From positions 434,001 through 498,000 of the forward strand of contig JAWPMV010000001.1 in NCBI GenBank assembly GCA_033391075.1: a stretch of 64,000 nt of DNA. The letters run 5' to 3'. A program made the translations under genes and the position numbers. The notes below the pieces were generated by a model. It was given only the letters and a program-made list of their open reading frames with translations, was not told where the DNA came from and made no database searches. Positions 17,149-26,012 of this stretch are shown here, piece after piece (within the stretch, counting starts at the first letter, position 1; each line of letters starts with the position of its first letter). This stretch comes from Bacteroidia bacterium. GTDB taxonomy: Bacteria > Bacteroidota > Bacteroidia > J057.

Positions 17149-17313
17149 TCAAGGGGATTGCTTCGCCCTTAGCAAGGACACGCAATGACATTTGCTATGT
17201 ACGACCAAAACAATCTGTCATTGTGAGGGAACCGAAGCAATCCCCTTGATAACAGATCGTAAATTTTAGTCAAGCAGATTGCGTCGCTCAACATTTGAGC
17301 TCCCAATGACAAG
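17149..17313. repeat. Inverted repeat of the GAAGCAATC/GCAATGACA family
   Basis: The arm beginning TCAAGGGGATTGCTTCG and ending ACGCAATGACA (17149-17190) is complementary to the arm beginning TGTCATTGTGAGGG and ending GAAGCAATCCCCTTGA (17216-17249). A third, degenerate arm follows (17269-17313, CAAGCAGATTGCGTCGCTC then CCAATGACAA). The same module recurs three times in the 54-kb tandem repeat. It lies between the start of the DUF2071 gene and the end of the helicase gene. Confidence 0.8.
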
Positions 17314-17351
17314 GGTGTTTAAACTTCTTGCTAAGAATTCTGTGAGAATTT

Positions 17352-18902
17352 CTACTCCTCACGCTTCACCACAGGCTGCCCATTTCCCTGTGGGCCATTT
17401 TCTGGCTTTTTCTTGCGTCTGCTACGGTGGCGACGCTTCTTTTTGGGGCCATTCCCATCCTGACTTTCCGAGTTTTGAGAGTTGGAATGACTGGATCCTT
17501 CATTATGGGCTTTTTTTCCGGGATTTGGAACCCTGCCCTGAGAAGAGTCCTGGGATTTGAAATTCTTGCGGCTGGGGCGATTTCTTCTTCTCTTGTTTCC
17601 TCCTTCGCTTCCTCCTTGTCTATCTGAGGGACCATTATTGCGGCCTCTTCCATATCCACCTCCTTGTCTTCCTCTACCTCCTCCGGAGCGATTTCTTCCT
17701 CCTCCATGTCCTCCATGTCGTCCTCTGGGACCACGAGGGCCACGAGGACCTCTACCTTTCCGATATACAGGCCTTTCGCCCAATTCATCAGGAATATCCG
17801 GCTGAGGAATCTCTGCTTCAATCAATTCTTCGATTTGTGCAAAGCGATACATGTCCTTGGGATTTACAAAGGTCATGGCCTCGCCGGTAGAACTTGCTCG
17901 GGCTGTACGTCCTACACGGTGTACATAATCCTCTGCGTCAGGGGGAGCATCAAAGTTCACCACATGACTGAGGTTGTCGATATCGATTCCTCTGGCAAGT
18001 ACATCTGTTCCGACCAATATGCGGAACTCTTTATTTTTAAATTTCCGCAGAGTAGCCGTTCTTTCTGATTGATCTTTATCAGAGTGGATGGCTTCTACTT
18101 CATATTTTAATCTCTTTAGCTTACGTGAGATGTTGTCGACACTCATCTTGCTCGAAGCAAAAATGATCATGCTATCAACTTCCCTCGTTTTGAGCAAATG
18201 CTCAAGTAAAGGAATCTTCTGTTCATCATAGACCATAAAGGCCATTTGATTGATTCCTTCGGCAGGTTTGGCCAGGTTGAGGCTGATCTCTTCTGGCTCA
18301 AACATAATCTCTTTTGCCAACTTCCTGATCTTTTTCGGCATAGTCGCTGAAAACATCAGGGTTTGTCTGTTTTCGGGCAAATAGGAAACTATCTTCAGAA
18401 TGTCGGCATGAAATCCCATATCCAGCATTTTATCTGCTTCATCCAGAATCAGGGTTTCTACATGATCCAGGTCCATATATCCCAAAGCTAAATGCATGAG
18501 GAACCTTCCTGGAGTTGCTACCAGAACATCTGCGCCATTCGTGATGGCATATTTTTGTTTGTCAAAGCTATCTGCATCCTTTCCCCCATAAATAGGCACG
18601 GAAGAAATACCCGTGAAATAGGAAAGTGCTTCGATATTTTGGTCAATTTGCTGAGCGAGTTCGCGAGTAGGGGCAATGATAAGTGCTCTTGTATTCTCAC
18701 TTTCATCAAAGGTGAGATTATCAATTGTGGGGATTACGTAGGCACCCGTTTTACCGGTTCCTGTTTGAGCACATGCGATCAGATCCTTTCCTTTGAGAAC
18801 AATGGGAATCGCCTCTTCCTGGATAGGAGTCATCTCTTCAAATCCGAGGGACTCTATCCCATCGAGCAAATTTGGATCTAAATCTAATTCTGAAAATTTC
18901 AA
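17352..18902 (-). CDS. DEAD-box ATP-dependent RNA helicase (RhlE-like) with RG-rich basic tail
   Basis: 516 residues. Motifs in order: Q motif (FEEMTPIQEEAIP), AQTGTGKT (Walker A, near residue 45), PTRELAQQ, TPGR, DEAD (near 154), SAT, ARGIDI and HRVGRTAR (near 330). After residue 375 comes a low-complexity tail with GPRGPRGPRG, many GG/RG pairs and a Lys/Arg-rich end (KKKRRHRSRRKKK), as expected for nonspecific RNA binding in ribosome assembly or cold adaptation. The start codon is TTG at 18902: no ATG precedes the Q motif, and MKFSELDLDP is the normal family start. The tail makes many spurious open frames on both strands. Confidence 0.92.
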   Translation of the reverse strand: MKFSELDLDPNLLDGIESLGFEEMTPIQEEAIPIVLKGKDLIACAQTGTGKTGAYVIPTIDNLTFDESENTRALIIAPTRELAQQIDQNIEALSYFTGISSVPIYGGKDADSFDKQKYAITNGADVLVATPGRFLMHLALGYMDLDHVETLILDEADKMLDMGFHADILKIVSYLPENRQTLMFSATMPKKIRKLAKEIMFEPEEISLNLAKPAEGINQMAFMVYDEQKIPLLEHLLKTREVDSMIIFASSKMSVDNISRKLKRLKYEVEAIHSDKDQSERTATLRKFKNKEFRILVGTDVLARGIDIDNLSHVVNFDAPPDAEDYVHRVGRTARASSTGEAMTFVNPKDMYRFAQIEELIEAEIPQPDIPDELGERPVYRKGRGPRGPRGPRGRHGGHGGGRNRSGGGRGRQGGGYGRGRNNGPSDRQGGSEGGNKRRRNRPSRKNFKSQDSSQGRVPNPGKKAHNEGSSHSNSQNSESQDGNGPKKKRRHRSRRKKKPENGPQGNGQPVVKREE

Positions 18903-19191
18903 TATCCTGTGTTTTTGTAAAGCTTCTTTTTAACTAACTGCCGATTTTAGTTTCGGTTTGAGTGGAAAGGGTGCGGCAATAAAATTGGTAATTGGGGCAA
19001 GATGTTGCAAGATACGTAGATATAAGTTGTGGGGCAAATGAGCCGGTATGCGCACTTTTACACGTATCTACATCTCAACAACACGCATGATAATTATAGC
19101 GTGTTTTATGTAAATGAAATGGTGAAATTCGAGTATTCATTAGTAATCATGTGCCTATTCACAATTGTTTTACCCTTTATTTAAGCCCAAG

Positions 19192-20955
19192 ATGAGATAT
19201 AGTATTTTAATCCTAGCATTTTTGTTCTCCTTATCAACAGGAGCAAATGCGAAGATCCATTACACGGGAAGCTTAGATACGGATGCCACCTTCAGCCTGG
19301 ATAAGAATCTGAAATTTGATGCATACGATCTGACTTTCAGCCCTGATGGAGTTGAGAAGGTAGCTGAACCAAACCATGGGGGTTATGACGATTATTGGGA
19401 CGAAGATTATGATGATTTTCGTTTTTCACGTCGTTTAAGGCGATTCCACAGACGCAATAGTGTCAGGGATAGCTGGAGTTATTATGATCCTTTCTATACC
19501 AGCGATATCTATTTCGTTCTCGGTACACCATACTGGAATCGTTGGAACAGATGGTATGATCCATTTGCTCCTAATGTAAGAGTAGTTAATCGTAGTTGGT
19601 TCGGAGGCCTTTGGTCAACCACCCGCGTATATACCAGTGGATGGAATCCTTATGGATACGATCCTTTCTGCTACTATGGCGGAGGTTTCAATGACTTCGG
19701 TTATAGTTATAATTATGGTTACGGCAGTGGCTTTGGCTTTGGACTTGGCTGGAATTCCGGCTGGGGCAATAGCTGGGGCTGGGGTAATCGCTACAACCGT
19801 GGTTTTAACAGAGGATTCAGAAGAGGATACCGTGCTGGATTCAACAATGGTTTCAATACCGGATTTAATAATGGTTATGGAAATGCATATTGCCCTCCAG
19901 GTGGTGGAATTGGAAATAATTACTGGTACAGAAGCAGAGGATATGCCAGCAATGCAAATACTGGCCCTCGTCGACCCAGTACCCGTTACCAAACTCCTCG
20001 CAGACCTAGCGGTGGTAGAAATGGTGTAGCAGGTAGTAATGGAAACAGCCCTCGTAGAGCTGGAGTTACTACAGACCGTCGCCGTGGTGTCAGCAATGGT
20101 AGAAGCGGAGTCCGTAATACCGATTCACGTGTGATCTCCAGAAATGGAACTCGCACAGGGAGCAGCAGAAGTACCGTTACCAATAGAAACCGGACTTCCA
20201 CTACAGGAAGAACAACGAGTAGAAATGGCCTGGACCGGAATACTTCCGGAAGAGTTTCTACCAATAGGAATTCAACTTCCTCTAGTAGAGATCGCATCAA
20301 TTCGAGTAGATCGTCCACAAGGGATCGTGTAAATTCGAGCAGATCTTCCTCAAGGCCTAGCTATAGTCCTAGAAGCAATAGCTCCAGCAGAAGCACTTCT
20401 GTAAATAGAAACAGAAGCACTTCTCGCCCAAGCTATACGCCCAATAGGAATTCTAGTTCCAGAAGCAGTAGTGTAGATCGCAACCGCTCAACTTCTCGTC
20501 CAAGCTACAGCCCTAATCGCTCTAGCTCAAACAGAAGTACTAGCGTGAACCGTAACAGAAGCACTTCTCCTTCTCGTAGCATGAACCGCAGCTCAAGTTC
20601 AAACAGAAGTAGCGTAAATCGCAACAGTTCGTCTTCTCGTCCAAGCTACAGCCCTAATCGCTCTAGCTCAAACAGAAGCTCAAACGCGAACCGTAGCAGA
20701 AGTTCTTCTCCTTCTCGCAACATGAACCGCAGCCGTAGTTCTAGTTCAAATAGAAGCAGCATGAACAGAAGTAGCAGCTCTCGTCCGAGCTATTCAGCTC
20801 CCAAGCGTAGCAGTTCTCCTTCTCGTAGCGTGAACCGCAGTAGCTCAGGTTCAAAATCTAACGCGAGTCGTTCCTCTTCTTCTTCACGTTCTCGCTCGTC
20901 CGCTGGACGTAGCAGCTCAAGAAGCAGCAAGCCTTCTGGAAGAAGAAGACCATAA
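19192..20955 (+). CDS. Secreted Gly/Tyr-rich protein with a long Ser/Arg repeat tail
   Basis: 587 residues from ATG 19192 (a TTG 27 bases upstream is ignored). The signal peptide MRYSILILAFLFSLSTGANA is clear. A charged Asp/Tyr section (GYDDYWDEDYDDF) is followed by an aromatic and Gly/Asn-rich section (about 95-250: WNRWNRWYDPF, GSGFGFGLGWNSGWGNSWGW, FNNGFNTGFNNGYGN), then about 330 residues dominated by Ser, Arg and Asn with recurring units such as RPSYSPNRSSSNRS and SVNRNRSTSPSRS. The protein is strongly basic. No enzyme fold is seen. A surface or matrix role, perhaps binding acidic polymers, is inference only. It has a good terminator at 21020. The 289 bases upstream, shared with the divergent helicase, hold no clear promoter. 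Confidence 0.75.
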   Translation: MRYSILILAFLFSLSTGANAKIHYTGSLDTDATFSLDKNLKFDAYDLTFSPDGVEKVAEPNHGGYDDYWDEDYDDFRFSRRLRRFHRRNSVRDSWSYYDPFYTSDIYFVLGTPYWNRWNRWYDPFAPNVRVVNRSWFGGLWSTTRVYTSGWNPYGYDPFCYYGGGFNDFGYSYNYGYGSGFGFGLGWNSGWGNSWGWGNRYNRGFNRGFRRGYRAGFNNGFNTGFNNGYGNAYCPPGGGIGNNYWYRSRGYASNANTGPRRPSTRYQTPRRPSGGRNGVAGSNGNSPRRAGVTTDRRRGVSNGRSGVRNTDSRVISRNGTRTGSSRSTVTNRNRTSTTGRTTSRNGLDRNTSGRVSTNRNSTSSSRDRINSSRSSTRDRVNSSRSSSRPSYSPRSNSSSRSTSVNRNRSTSRPSYTPNRNSSSRSSSVDRNRSTSRPSYSPNRSSSNRSTSVNRNRSTSPSRSMNRSSSSNRSSVNRNSSSSRPSYSPNRSSSNRSSNANRSRSSSPSRNMNRSRSSSSNRSSMNRSSSSRPSYSAPKRSSSPSRSVNRSSSGSKSNASRSSSSSRSRSSAGRSSSRSSKPSGRRRP

Positions 20956-21019
20956 ATTGAAAATGATAAAAGCAGGTATCTACCTGTAGAATCAAAATAT
21001 TGTCTTTTGGTGGTGTGTT

Positions 21020-21057
21020 AGGGCCTTTCTCTTTGAAGAAAGGCCCTGCAATTTTTT
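21020..21057 (+). terminator. Rho-independent terminator
   Basis: AGGGCCTTTCT (21020-21030) pairs with AGAAAGGCCCT (21037-21047) around CTTTGA, followed by GCA and six T. It ends the Ser/Arg-rich gene. The bases before it (GTGTGTTAGGGC) resemble a unit of the GTGTTRG repeat family. Confidence 0.85.
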
Positions 21058-21114
21058 AGAGCTTGGTCGAGGGATTCCGTATATTGTTTTTCCCTAACCC
21101 TCAACTCAAAAGCA

Positions 21115-23505
21115 ATGGCCCAACGTCCCGATCAAAAGCAAATTCTGCCTCAAATCTCTCTCAGTAAAGAACAAATTCTCAAAGATTATAAAACTGCCTG
21201 CATGAGTAGAGAACTGAGTGGGCTAGTTAGAAAAGAGGTACTCAATGGTCGGGCAAAGTTTGGCTCAGGTGGTGCCGGCAAAGAAATTCCACAACTTGCC
21301 CTGGCACATGCTTTTCGTCTGGGAGATTTTCATTCTCCCTATTATCGTGAACAAACTTTCTTGCTTGCCCGGGGACTGCTAAATCCTCAATCTTACTTCA
21401 GTTTTTTATATGGAGATGCCGAAAATGATCCCTTTACCGGAGGCAGGCAGATGAATAATTGCTATAGCAATGCCTTGATAGATGAAAAAGGTAGAGACAA
21501 TCTCCATCTGCATCAGGACAATATTGCTTCCGTGATTTCTCCGGTTGCAGGACATGTGGGAAGAGCTTTGGGGATAGCCTTAGCCTCAAAAAAATATCGG
21601 GAAGCTCCGATCTTTCGACCACACAACATCTACTCACAAAATGGAAATGAAGTGAGCTTTTGCAGCATTGGAGATGCCAGTACCTCGGAAGGCGCCTTTT
21701 TCGAAACCCTCAATGCCGCTGCAGTAATGCAAGTTCCGCTGGCTATGTTTGTCTGGGATGATGGCTATGGAATCTCCGTTCCCACCAAATATCAAACCAC
21801 TAAAGGGAGCATTTCTGAAGCCCTGCAAGGCCTGGGAAAAAATGAAGCTGGCGAGGGCATGGATATTTATCGATTCAAGGCCTGGGATTATCCTGCTTTG
21901 GTGGAGGGAATCAAAAAAGGGGTGGAGAAAATTCGCGATAGCCATATGCCGGCTTTATTCCATATACAAGAATGTACCCAGCCTTTTGGGCATTCGACTT
22001 CCGGTTCTCATGAGCGTTACAAATCTGCCGAACGTCTGGCGTGGGAAGCTGAGGTGGATGGTATAAAAAGCATGGAAAACTGGATAATCACATCTGGAAT
22101 CGCTAGTCCTGAAGAATTACAAAAGCTAAATGCTACTGCTCGTGAAGAAGCTGCTGCAGGAAGGGATCTAGCCTGGGATTTGTTTCAGGGAAGGAATGAA
22201 GAACATAAAAAAGAACTCTCGGCCATTTATGTAAAATTGGAAGCAGAACATCCCCTGGAAGATACTATCGAAAGAAAAATGCATAGCCTAGATGAGCTGA
22301 TCAATCCGGTATTAAGCCATTTGCTGGATCATGCTTTGCAGGTAAAATTTGCCGGGATACGTTTGGACAGTGCCGCTATGAAGGCATTGAAAGAGTGGAT
22401 TTCGGAGAAAGAAGCCTTATTGGCAGAGCGATATCACACCCATTTGTATAGTGAGTCTGGAAAAGCCGCAGTAAAGGTGAAAGCTGTTCCTGTGCGGTAT
22501 GCTCCTAATGCTCCCGAGCTCAATGGATCTGAAATTCTCAATACGTATTTTGATGGAATTCTGGCCAAATATCCCAACCTCTTTGCTTTTGGAGAAGATG
22601 TCGGACATATCGGAGACGTAAATCAGGCCTTCAAAGGTTTGCAGGAAAAATATGGAGAAGAAAGAGTCTTTGATACGGGAATCAGAGAGTGGACCATCGT
22701 AGGGCAGGCACAGGGAATGTCCATGCGTGGACTCAGGCCGATAGCAGAACTCCAATACCTGGATTATCTTGTCTATGCTTTCTCTCCTCTGACAGATGAC
22801 CTGGCTACGCTTCGATATCGCTCCAATGGCCAGCAAATGGCTCCAGCGATTATCCGGACCCGAGGACATAGATTAGAAGGGATTTGGCATTCTGGATCAC
22901 CCATTGGGATGCTGCTGGGCTCAATGAGAGGGATTCATGTTTTGGTTCCACGAAATATGGTACAGGCAGCTGGCATGTACAATACCCTCCTGGCTTCTGA
23001 CGATCCCGGCTTGATGATTGAATGCCTAAATGGCTATCGCCTAAAGGAAAAACTACCCGCTAATTTGAGTGAATTTCGAATTCCCTTTGGGCAGGTGGAA
23101 ATCTTGCAGGAAGGTGAAGACCTTACGCTTGTTACCTATGGTTCCTGTGTTCGTATTGCCCAGGCAGGCATGAAGCTCCTGGAAGAACATGGGATTTCTG
23201 TTGAATTGATTGATGCGCAAACGCTTTTGCCTTTTGATCTGGATCATCGCATCCTGGAATCTTTGAAAAAAACCAATCGGATCATATTCATGGACGAAGA
23301 TGTGCCGGGAGGAGCTACTGCATTTATGATGCAGGAAGTTTTGGAAAAACAAGGTGGCTATCGATACCTGGATTCTCCTCCCAAAACTCTAACAGCTGCG
23401 GAGCATCGACCCGCCTTTGGGGATGATGGCAACTATATTTCCAAACCCAATGCGAATGATGTTTTTCGCCTCGTATGGGAAATGATGGAAGAGAGTGGGT
23501 TTTGA
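21115..23505 (+). CDS. Fused alpha/beta 2-oxoacid dehydrogenase E1 component (thiamine diphosphate-dependent)
   Basis: 796 residues. The alpha-type half (about 1-400) carries the thiamine diphosphate motif GDASTSEGAFFETLNAA near residue 181, then WDDGYGISVP. The beta-type half (about 455-796) has FGEDVGHIGDVNQAFKGL, DTGIREWTIVGQAQGMSMRG with RPIAELQYLDY, and TYGSCVRIAQ. Both subunits of the alpha2beta2 E1 are thus joined in one chain, a common arrangement in Bacteroidota. It decarboxylates a 2-oxoacid and passes the acyl group to a lipoyl E2. Branched-chain 2-oxoacids are the likely substrate class, but pyruvate cannot be excluded. No E2 or E3 gene is nearby. Confidence 0.88.
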   Translation: MAQRPDQKQILPQISLSKEQILKDYKTACMSRELSGLVRKEVLNGRAKFGSGGAGKEIPQLALAHAFRLGDFHSPYYREQTFLLARGLLNPQSYFSFLYGDAENDPFTGGRQMNNCYSNALIDEKGRDNLHLHQDNIASVISPVAGHVGRALGIALASKKYREAPIFRPHNIYSQNGNEVSFCSIGDASTSEGAFFETLNAAAVMQVPLAMFVWDDGYGISVPTKYQTTKGSISEALQGLGKNEAGEGMDIYRFKAWDYPALVEGIKKGVEKIRDSHMPALFHIQECTQPFGHSTSGSHERYKSAERLAWEAEVDGIKSMENWIITSGIASPEELQKLNATAREEAAAGRDLAWDLFQGRNEEHKKELSAIYVKLEAEHPLEDTIERKMHSLDELINPVLSHLLDHALQVKFAGIRLDSAAMKALKEWISEKEALLAERYHTHLYSESGKAAVKVKAVPVRYAPNAPELNGSEILNTYFDGILAKYPNLFAFGEDVGHIGDVNQAFKGLQEKYGEERVFDTGIREWTIVGQAQGMSMRGLRPIAELQYLDYLVYAFSPLTDDLATLRYRSNGQQMAPAIIRTRGHRLEGIWHSGSPIGMLLGSMRGIHVLVPRNMVQAAGMYNTLLASDDPGLMIECLNGYRLKEKLPANLSEFRIPFGQVEILQEGEDLTLVTYGSCVRIAQAGMKLLEEHGISVELIDAQTLLPFDLDHRILESLKKTNRIIFMDEDVPGGATAFMMQEVLEKQGGYRYLDSPPKTLTAAEHRPAFGDDGNYISKPNANDVFRLVWEMMEESGF

Positions 23506-23512
23506 GATGTGT

Positions 23513-23690
23513 TTAGGTGTTCTGGAGGGAGAGGTGTTTTTTGTTGTGGTGCAGCAGTCAAGATTCAACTACAACACTACAACACTACAACACGCTTGAT
23601 TGAAGAACAAGGAACAAGGAATGGAGAAGTAAGAAGTTTCCTTCGACACCAACACACCAACACACCAATACGCCAACACGTTTCGAAAAG
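23513..23690. repeat. GTGTTRG-family inverted repeat, convergent gap E1/rnpB
   Basis: GTGTT-type units (GTGTTTAGGTGTTCTGG, GAGGTGTTTTTTGTTGTGGTG) on the left face complementary AACAC units on the right (CTACAACACTACAACACTAC, 23570-23595), followed by a second tandem array of ACACCA units (23648-23682). The 94-residue open frame across it is repeat-derived. Confidence 0.65.
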
Positions 23691-23744
23691 CAAAAAGCCC
23701 AACTCGAACAGCAGAACACCTCACCCGCTTTTTTTTGCAAACAG

Positions 23745-23775
23745 CAAAAAAAGCGGGAAGCCCCCTGGCTTCCCG
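23745..23775 (-). terminator. Terminator of rnpB
   Basis: On the minus strand CGGGAAGCC pairs with GGCTTCCCG around AGGG and is followed by CTTTTTTT. The adjoining CCCGCTTTTTTT (23725-23737) could instead pair with AAAAAAAGCGGG (23746-23757), giving a second, overlapping hairpin that shares part of the first. Confidence 0.85.
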
Positions 23776-23777
23776 TG

Positions 23778-24139
23778 TATAAAAGGCTTATAAGCCGGAT
23801 TCTGTATCTCAGGGGAGATCTTCATCATCTATCTGGGCCATGCCTCACGACAGGGCTCTAGCAGCCTACCCTCCGACATCGAACGAGCAGTTCTCAAGCA
23901 TCGGTGTATTTGGCCTTGCAGCAGCTGAGGTTTACCTGGCTAATGACATCACTGCCATCACCGGTGGGCTCTTACCCCACCATTTCACCCTTACTCCTGC
24001 AAGCAGGAGCGGTATACTTTCTGTTGTACTTGCTGTCATCTGCTATGCAGATGCCTTCCCGTTAGGAAGCAGCTTGCTCTACGCTGTCCGGACTTTCCTC
24101 ACGCCACCTAAATGACGAGCGATGAAACCACCTTTTATC
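23778..24139 (-). ncRNA. rnpB: RNase P RNA (bacterial class A)
   Basis: Minus strand. The universal core GAGGAAAGTCCGGAC is present near the 5' end (about 24106-24092), AGAGCCCACCGG in the middle, and the 3' hallmark ACAGAATCCGGCTTATAAGC at 23808-23789. Helix P1 sets the ends: ATAAAAGG (24138-24131) pairs with CCTTTTAT (23786-23779). Length is about 360 nt. It is the catalytic RNA that matures tRNA 5' ends. A promoter abuts the 5' end and a strong terminator the 3' end. Confidence 0.95.
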
Positions 24140-24142
24140 TTG

Positions 24143-24174
24143 CAAATATCCATGCTTTTGTTCGAAAAGCAAAA
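24143..24174 (-). promoter_or_regulatory. Promoter of rnpB
   Basis: Minus strand: TTTTG (24174-24170), 19-base spacer, GATATTTG (24150-24143), one mismatch from TAnnTTTG. The predicted start, 4-6 bases on, coincides with the P1 strand of the RNA. Confidence 0.7.
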
Positions 24175-24218
24175 GATCAGGAGGGCGAGACCTATTTAGA
24201 ATACTTTCTTACATGCGC

Positions 24219-24249
24219 TTGTCTACTCTGACTGAATTGGCTACTTTTA
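24219..24249 (+). promoter_or_regulatory. Possible promoter of the small T9SS cargo gene
   Basis: TTG (24219-24221), a 20-base spacer and TACTTTTA (24242-24249, one mismatch from TAnnTTTG). Start codon follows at 24308. Confidence 0.4.
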
Positions 24250-24307
24250 GAAAAATGGGAATATTATATCGATAAAATTTCCATAAAAACGCAAGGCAAT
24301 TTTACGC

Positions 24308-24667
24308 ATGAATAAAACCTTTACCCTCCTACTTAGTCTTCTGTTGCTTTTTTCTGTTCAGCTTTGGGCAGGGGGAAAGTATGATAGAGACCTCTTTGCA
24401 GATAAGTGGGACATTGAGGTAAAGGTATTTCCCAATCCCAGTACCAGCGGGACTTTTACCCTGCAACTGGATAAACTTCAAGCAGATGAATCGCTTGAAA
24501 TCGTAGTTTACAACCTGATTGGAAAAAAGATTCAGTCCTTTCGCATACAGACTCAGCAAGGATACTTTCAGCAGGAAGTAAAACTGGGGAATATGGCCAA
24601 AGGCATTTATATGCTACAGATTGTCAAAGGAGATCAAAAGATCACCAAGCGCCTATCCTATATCTAG
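24308..24667 (+). CDS. Minimal T9SS cargo: signal peptide plus type A sorting domain
   Basis: 119 residues. After a signal peptide (about 1-21, SVQLWAGG) and a 15-residue linker the rest of the protein is a T9SS type A C-terminal sorting domain: VKVFPNPSTSGTFTLQLDKL, VYNLIGKKIQSF, GNMAKGIYMLQIVKGDQKITKRLSYI. Normally this domain follows a cargo domain; here there is none. It could be a small surface protein, a remnant of a larger cargo gene, or a competitor or plug for the secretion machinery. The convergent DUF2279 gene ends two bases after its stop. Confidence 0.8.
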   Translation: MNKTFTLLLSLLLLFSVQLWAGGKYDRDLFADKWDIEVKVFPNPSTSGTFTLQLDKLQADESLEIVVYNLIGKKIQSFRIQTQQGYFQQEVKLGNMAKGIYMLQIVKGDQKITKRLSYI

Positions 24668-24669
24668 AC

Positions 24670-25623
24670 TTATTTGAAGGGAAGAAATTTGGGTCCATTT
24701 CTGTCAAATTGAATGGCGGGCAATGGAATCCTGATAATATTGACTACACTCAGTAATCTTTTCAAGAAACCGGAACGCGTCTGAATATTGTCGAGATCAA
24801 TATCCAGGCTAAGGTAGAGTTGCCGGTATTCCCGATCGCGCCAGCTTTCATTTGGCAAGTGATAACCTCCTTCCAGTCCTTCCGCCCCGTAGCCAATGGC
24901 CAGGTTTAACCAGGGTGGATATATATCTTTAAACTTACTATCGGGCAGAAAACTGTGAACCCTAAGGCTGAGCCAATAGGTTTGTCCATTATAATCTTTG
25001 AGAAACCATTCTGGATAGGTGGAGCCAAAGAGTCTGGCAAATTCCGGATCACCTGCATAGGGCGAACGGATGTAGGACATTTTTAGTTGAAGCCGATCTT
25101 CGTTCCACAAAAGTTGGTTGCCGGCATACAGACCTGCTCCTGCTAAATTGGCTCCTATGTCGTACCAGGAGAAACCCCAGCTTTCCCCGAAAGCATCAAA
25201 AAGCTCTATGCTGCTCATCGCCAAAAAGCCGGATAGGGAACCTTGTAGTATCGCTTTTTTCCTGGGAACACCACTCCATTTCAATAATCCTGTTACGTAA
25301 CGACTTCCGTGATATCCTCCTAGCATATGCCCGACTTTATCCATTTGTTTCCACTCATGGCTGTCGTCGAAAAAATGGAAAGTTGTCAAATCTTCTCCTG
25401 CATACCAGGCTGTTCCAAAATAAAGCCCTAATCCCAAATAAGCGCCTCCCATAATGCGAGTTGCTGCTCGTTTTCTTTTAGGATTGAGTTCAGTCGCATT
25501 TTGGTAGAAGGACCCCTGTTCCCGAAAATCATACTGAATATGGAAAGGTCGTATCTGCCTGTTGTCCTGTGCAGGCAAAAGGATGCTGAGACTGAGCAAG
25601 TACAGAAGAAGGGCTTTGCGCAT
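24670..25623 (-). CDS. DUF2279 (YfiM-like) family periplasmic/outer-membrane protein
   Basis: 317 residues. The signal peptide MRKALLLYLLSLSILLPAQ is followed by the DUF2279 core: the hydrophobic GGAYLGLGLYFGTAWY, then DKVGHMLGGYHGSRYVTGLLKW and SSIELFDAFGESWGFSWYDIGANLAGAG. The DKxGH motif and the later Glu and Asp residues are conserved in the family, whose function is unknown. The second half (about 180-317) is beta-rich with alternating aromatic residues, consistent with an outer-membrane location. It is single and convergent with the T9SS mini-cargo gene. Confidence 0.82.
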   Translation of the reverse strand: MRKALLLYLLSLSILLPAQDNRQIRPFHIQYDFREQGSFYQNATELNPKRKRAATRIMGGAYLGLGLYFGTAWYAGEDLTTFHFFDDSHEWKQMDKVGHMLGGYHGSRYVTGLLKWSGVPRKKAILQGSLSGFLAMSSIELFDAFGESWGFSWYDIGANLAGAGLYAGNQLLWNEDRLQLKMSYIRSPYAGDPEFARLFGSTYPEWFLKDYNGQTYWLSLRVHSFLPDSKFKDIYPPWLNLAIGYGAEGLEGGYHLPNESWRDREYRQLYLSLDIDLDNIQTRSGFLKRLLSVVNIIRIPLPAIQFDRNGPKFLPFK

Positions 25624-25713
25624 GGATGGCTAAGGAACAAAACTAAGACCCACGAATAAAGGCATAATTTGGGTATATTTTACGTTGAGCCTTGAAATTA
25701 AGCTCGGAACGCA

Positions 25714-25739
25714 AAAAGGGAAGATTTCTCTTCCCTTTT
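25714..25739 (-). terminator. Terminator of the H1-like gene
   Basis: AAAAGGGAAGA pairs with TCTTCCCTTTT around TTTC. On the minus strand the stem is followed by TGCG after a T5 run within the arm; on the plus strand CTGC and seven T follow. It lies 72 bases past the H1-like stop and could serve both directions. Confidence 0.65.
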
Positions 25740-25811
25740 CTGCTTTTTTTGCTATTTCCGCTTTAAGAGCCGGAGAACTTTTGTCAGGCGATTGAGATGC
25801 CTTCGTTCGAG

Positions 25812-26012
25812 CTATTTTTTCTTACTTTTTTTCTTAGTCTTGGCTTTCGCCTTTTTTACTTTTAGCTTTTTCGCTTTCGCCTTCTTTTTAGCCTTTTTCT
25901 TCTTCAAAGCCTTCTTTTTTGCGACCGCTTTTTTGCGGGATTTTTTTGCTGCGAGCTTTTTTGCTGCAGCTTTTTTCTTATCCTTTTTTGCCGATTTCTT
26001 CTTCTTTGCCAT
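25812..26012 (-). CDS. Lysine/alanine-rich histone H1-like DNA-binding protein
   Basis: 66 residues from ATG 26012 (MAKKKKSAKKDKKKAAAKKL). The protein is almost entirely Lys, Ala and Arg, with repeated AKK and KKA units (KKALKKKKAKKKAKAKKLKV), like the C-terminal tail of eukaryotic histone H1 and the bacterial Hc1/AlgP-type proteins. It should bind DNA or RNA by charge and help compact the nucleoid. There is no globular domain. The plus-strand Phe-rich open frame across it is its antisense shadow. A TTG 27 bases upstream is also open but adds non-basic sequence. Confidence 0.75.
   Translation of the reverse strand: MAKKKKSAKKDKKKAAAKKLAAKKSRKKAVAKKKALKKKKAKKKAKAKKLKVKKAKAKTKKKSKKK

Noticed and set aside
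17366-18068. Several Pro/Ser- or Glu-rich ORFs on both strands
   Set aside because: Shadows of the RG-rich low-complexity tail of the DEAD-box helicase.
23840-24115. 91-codon plus-strand ORF
   Set aside because: It is antisense to the conserved core of RNase P RNA; no protein features.
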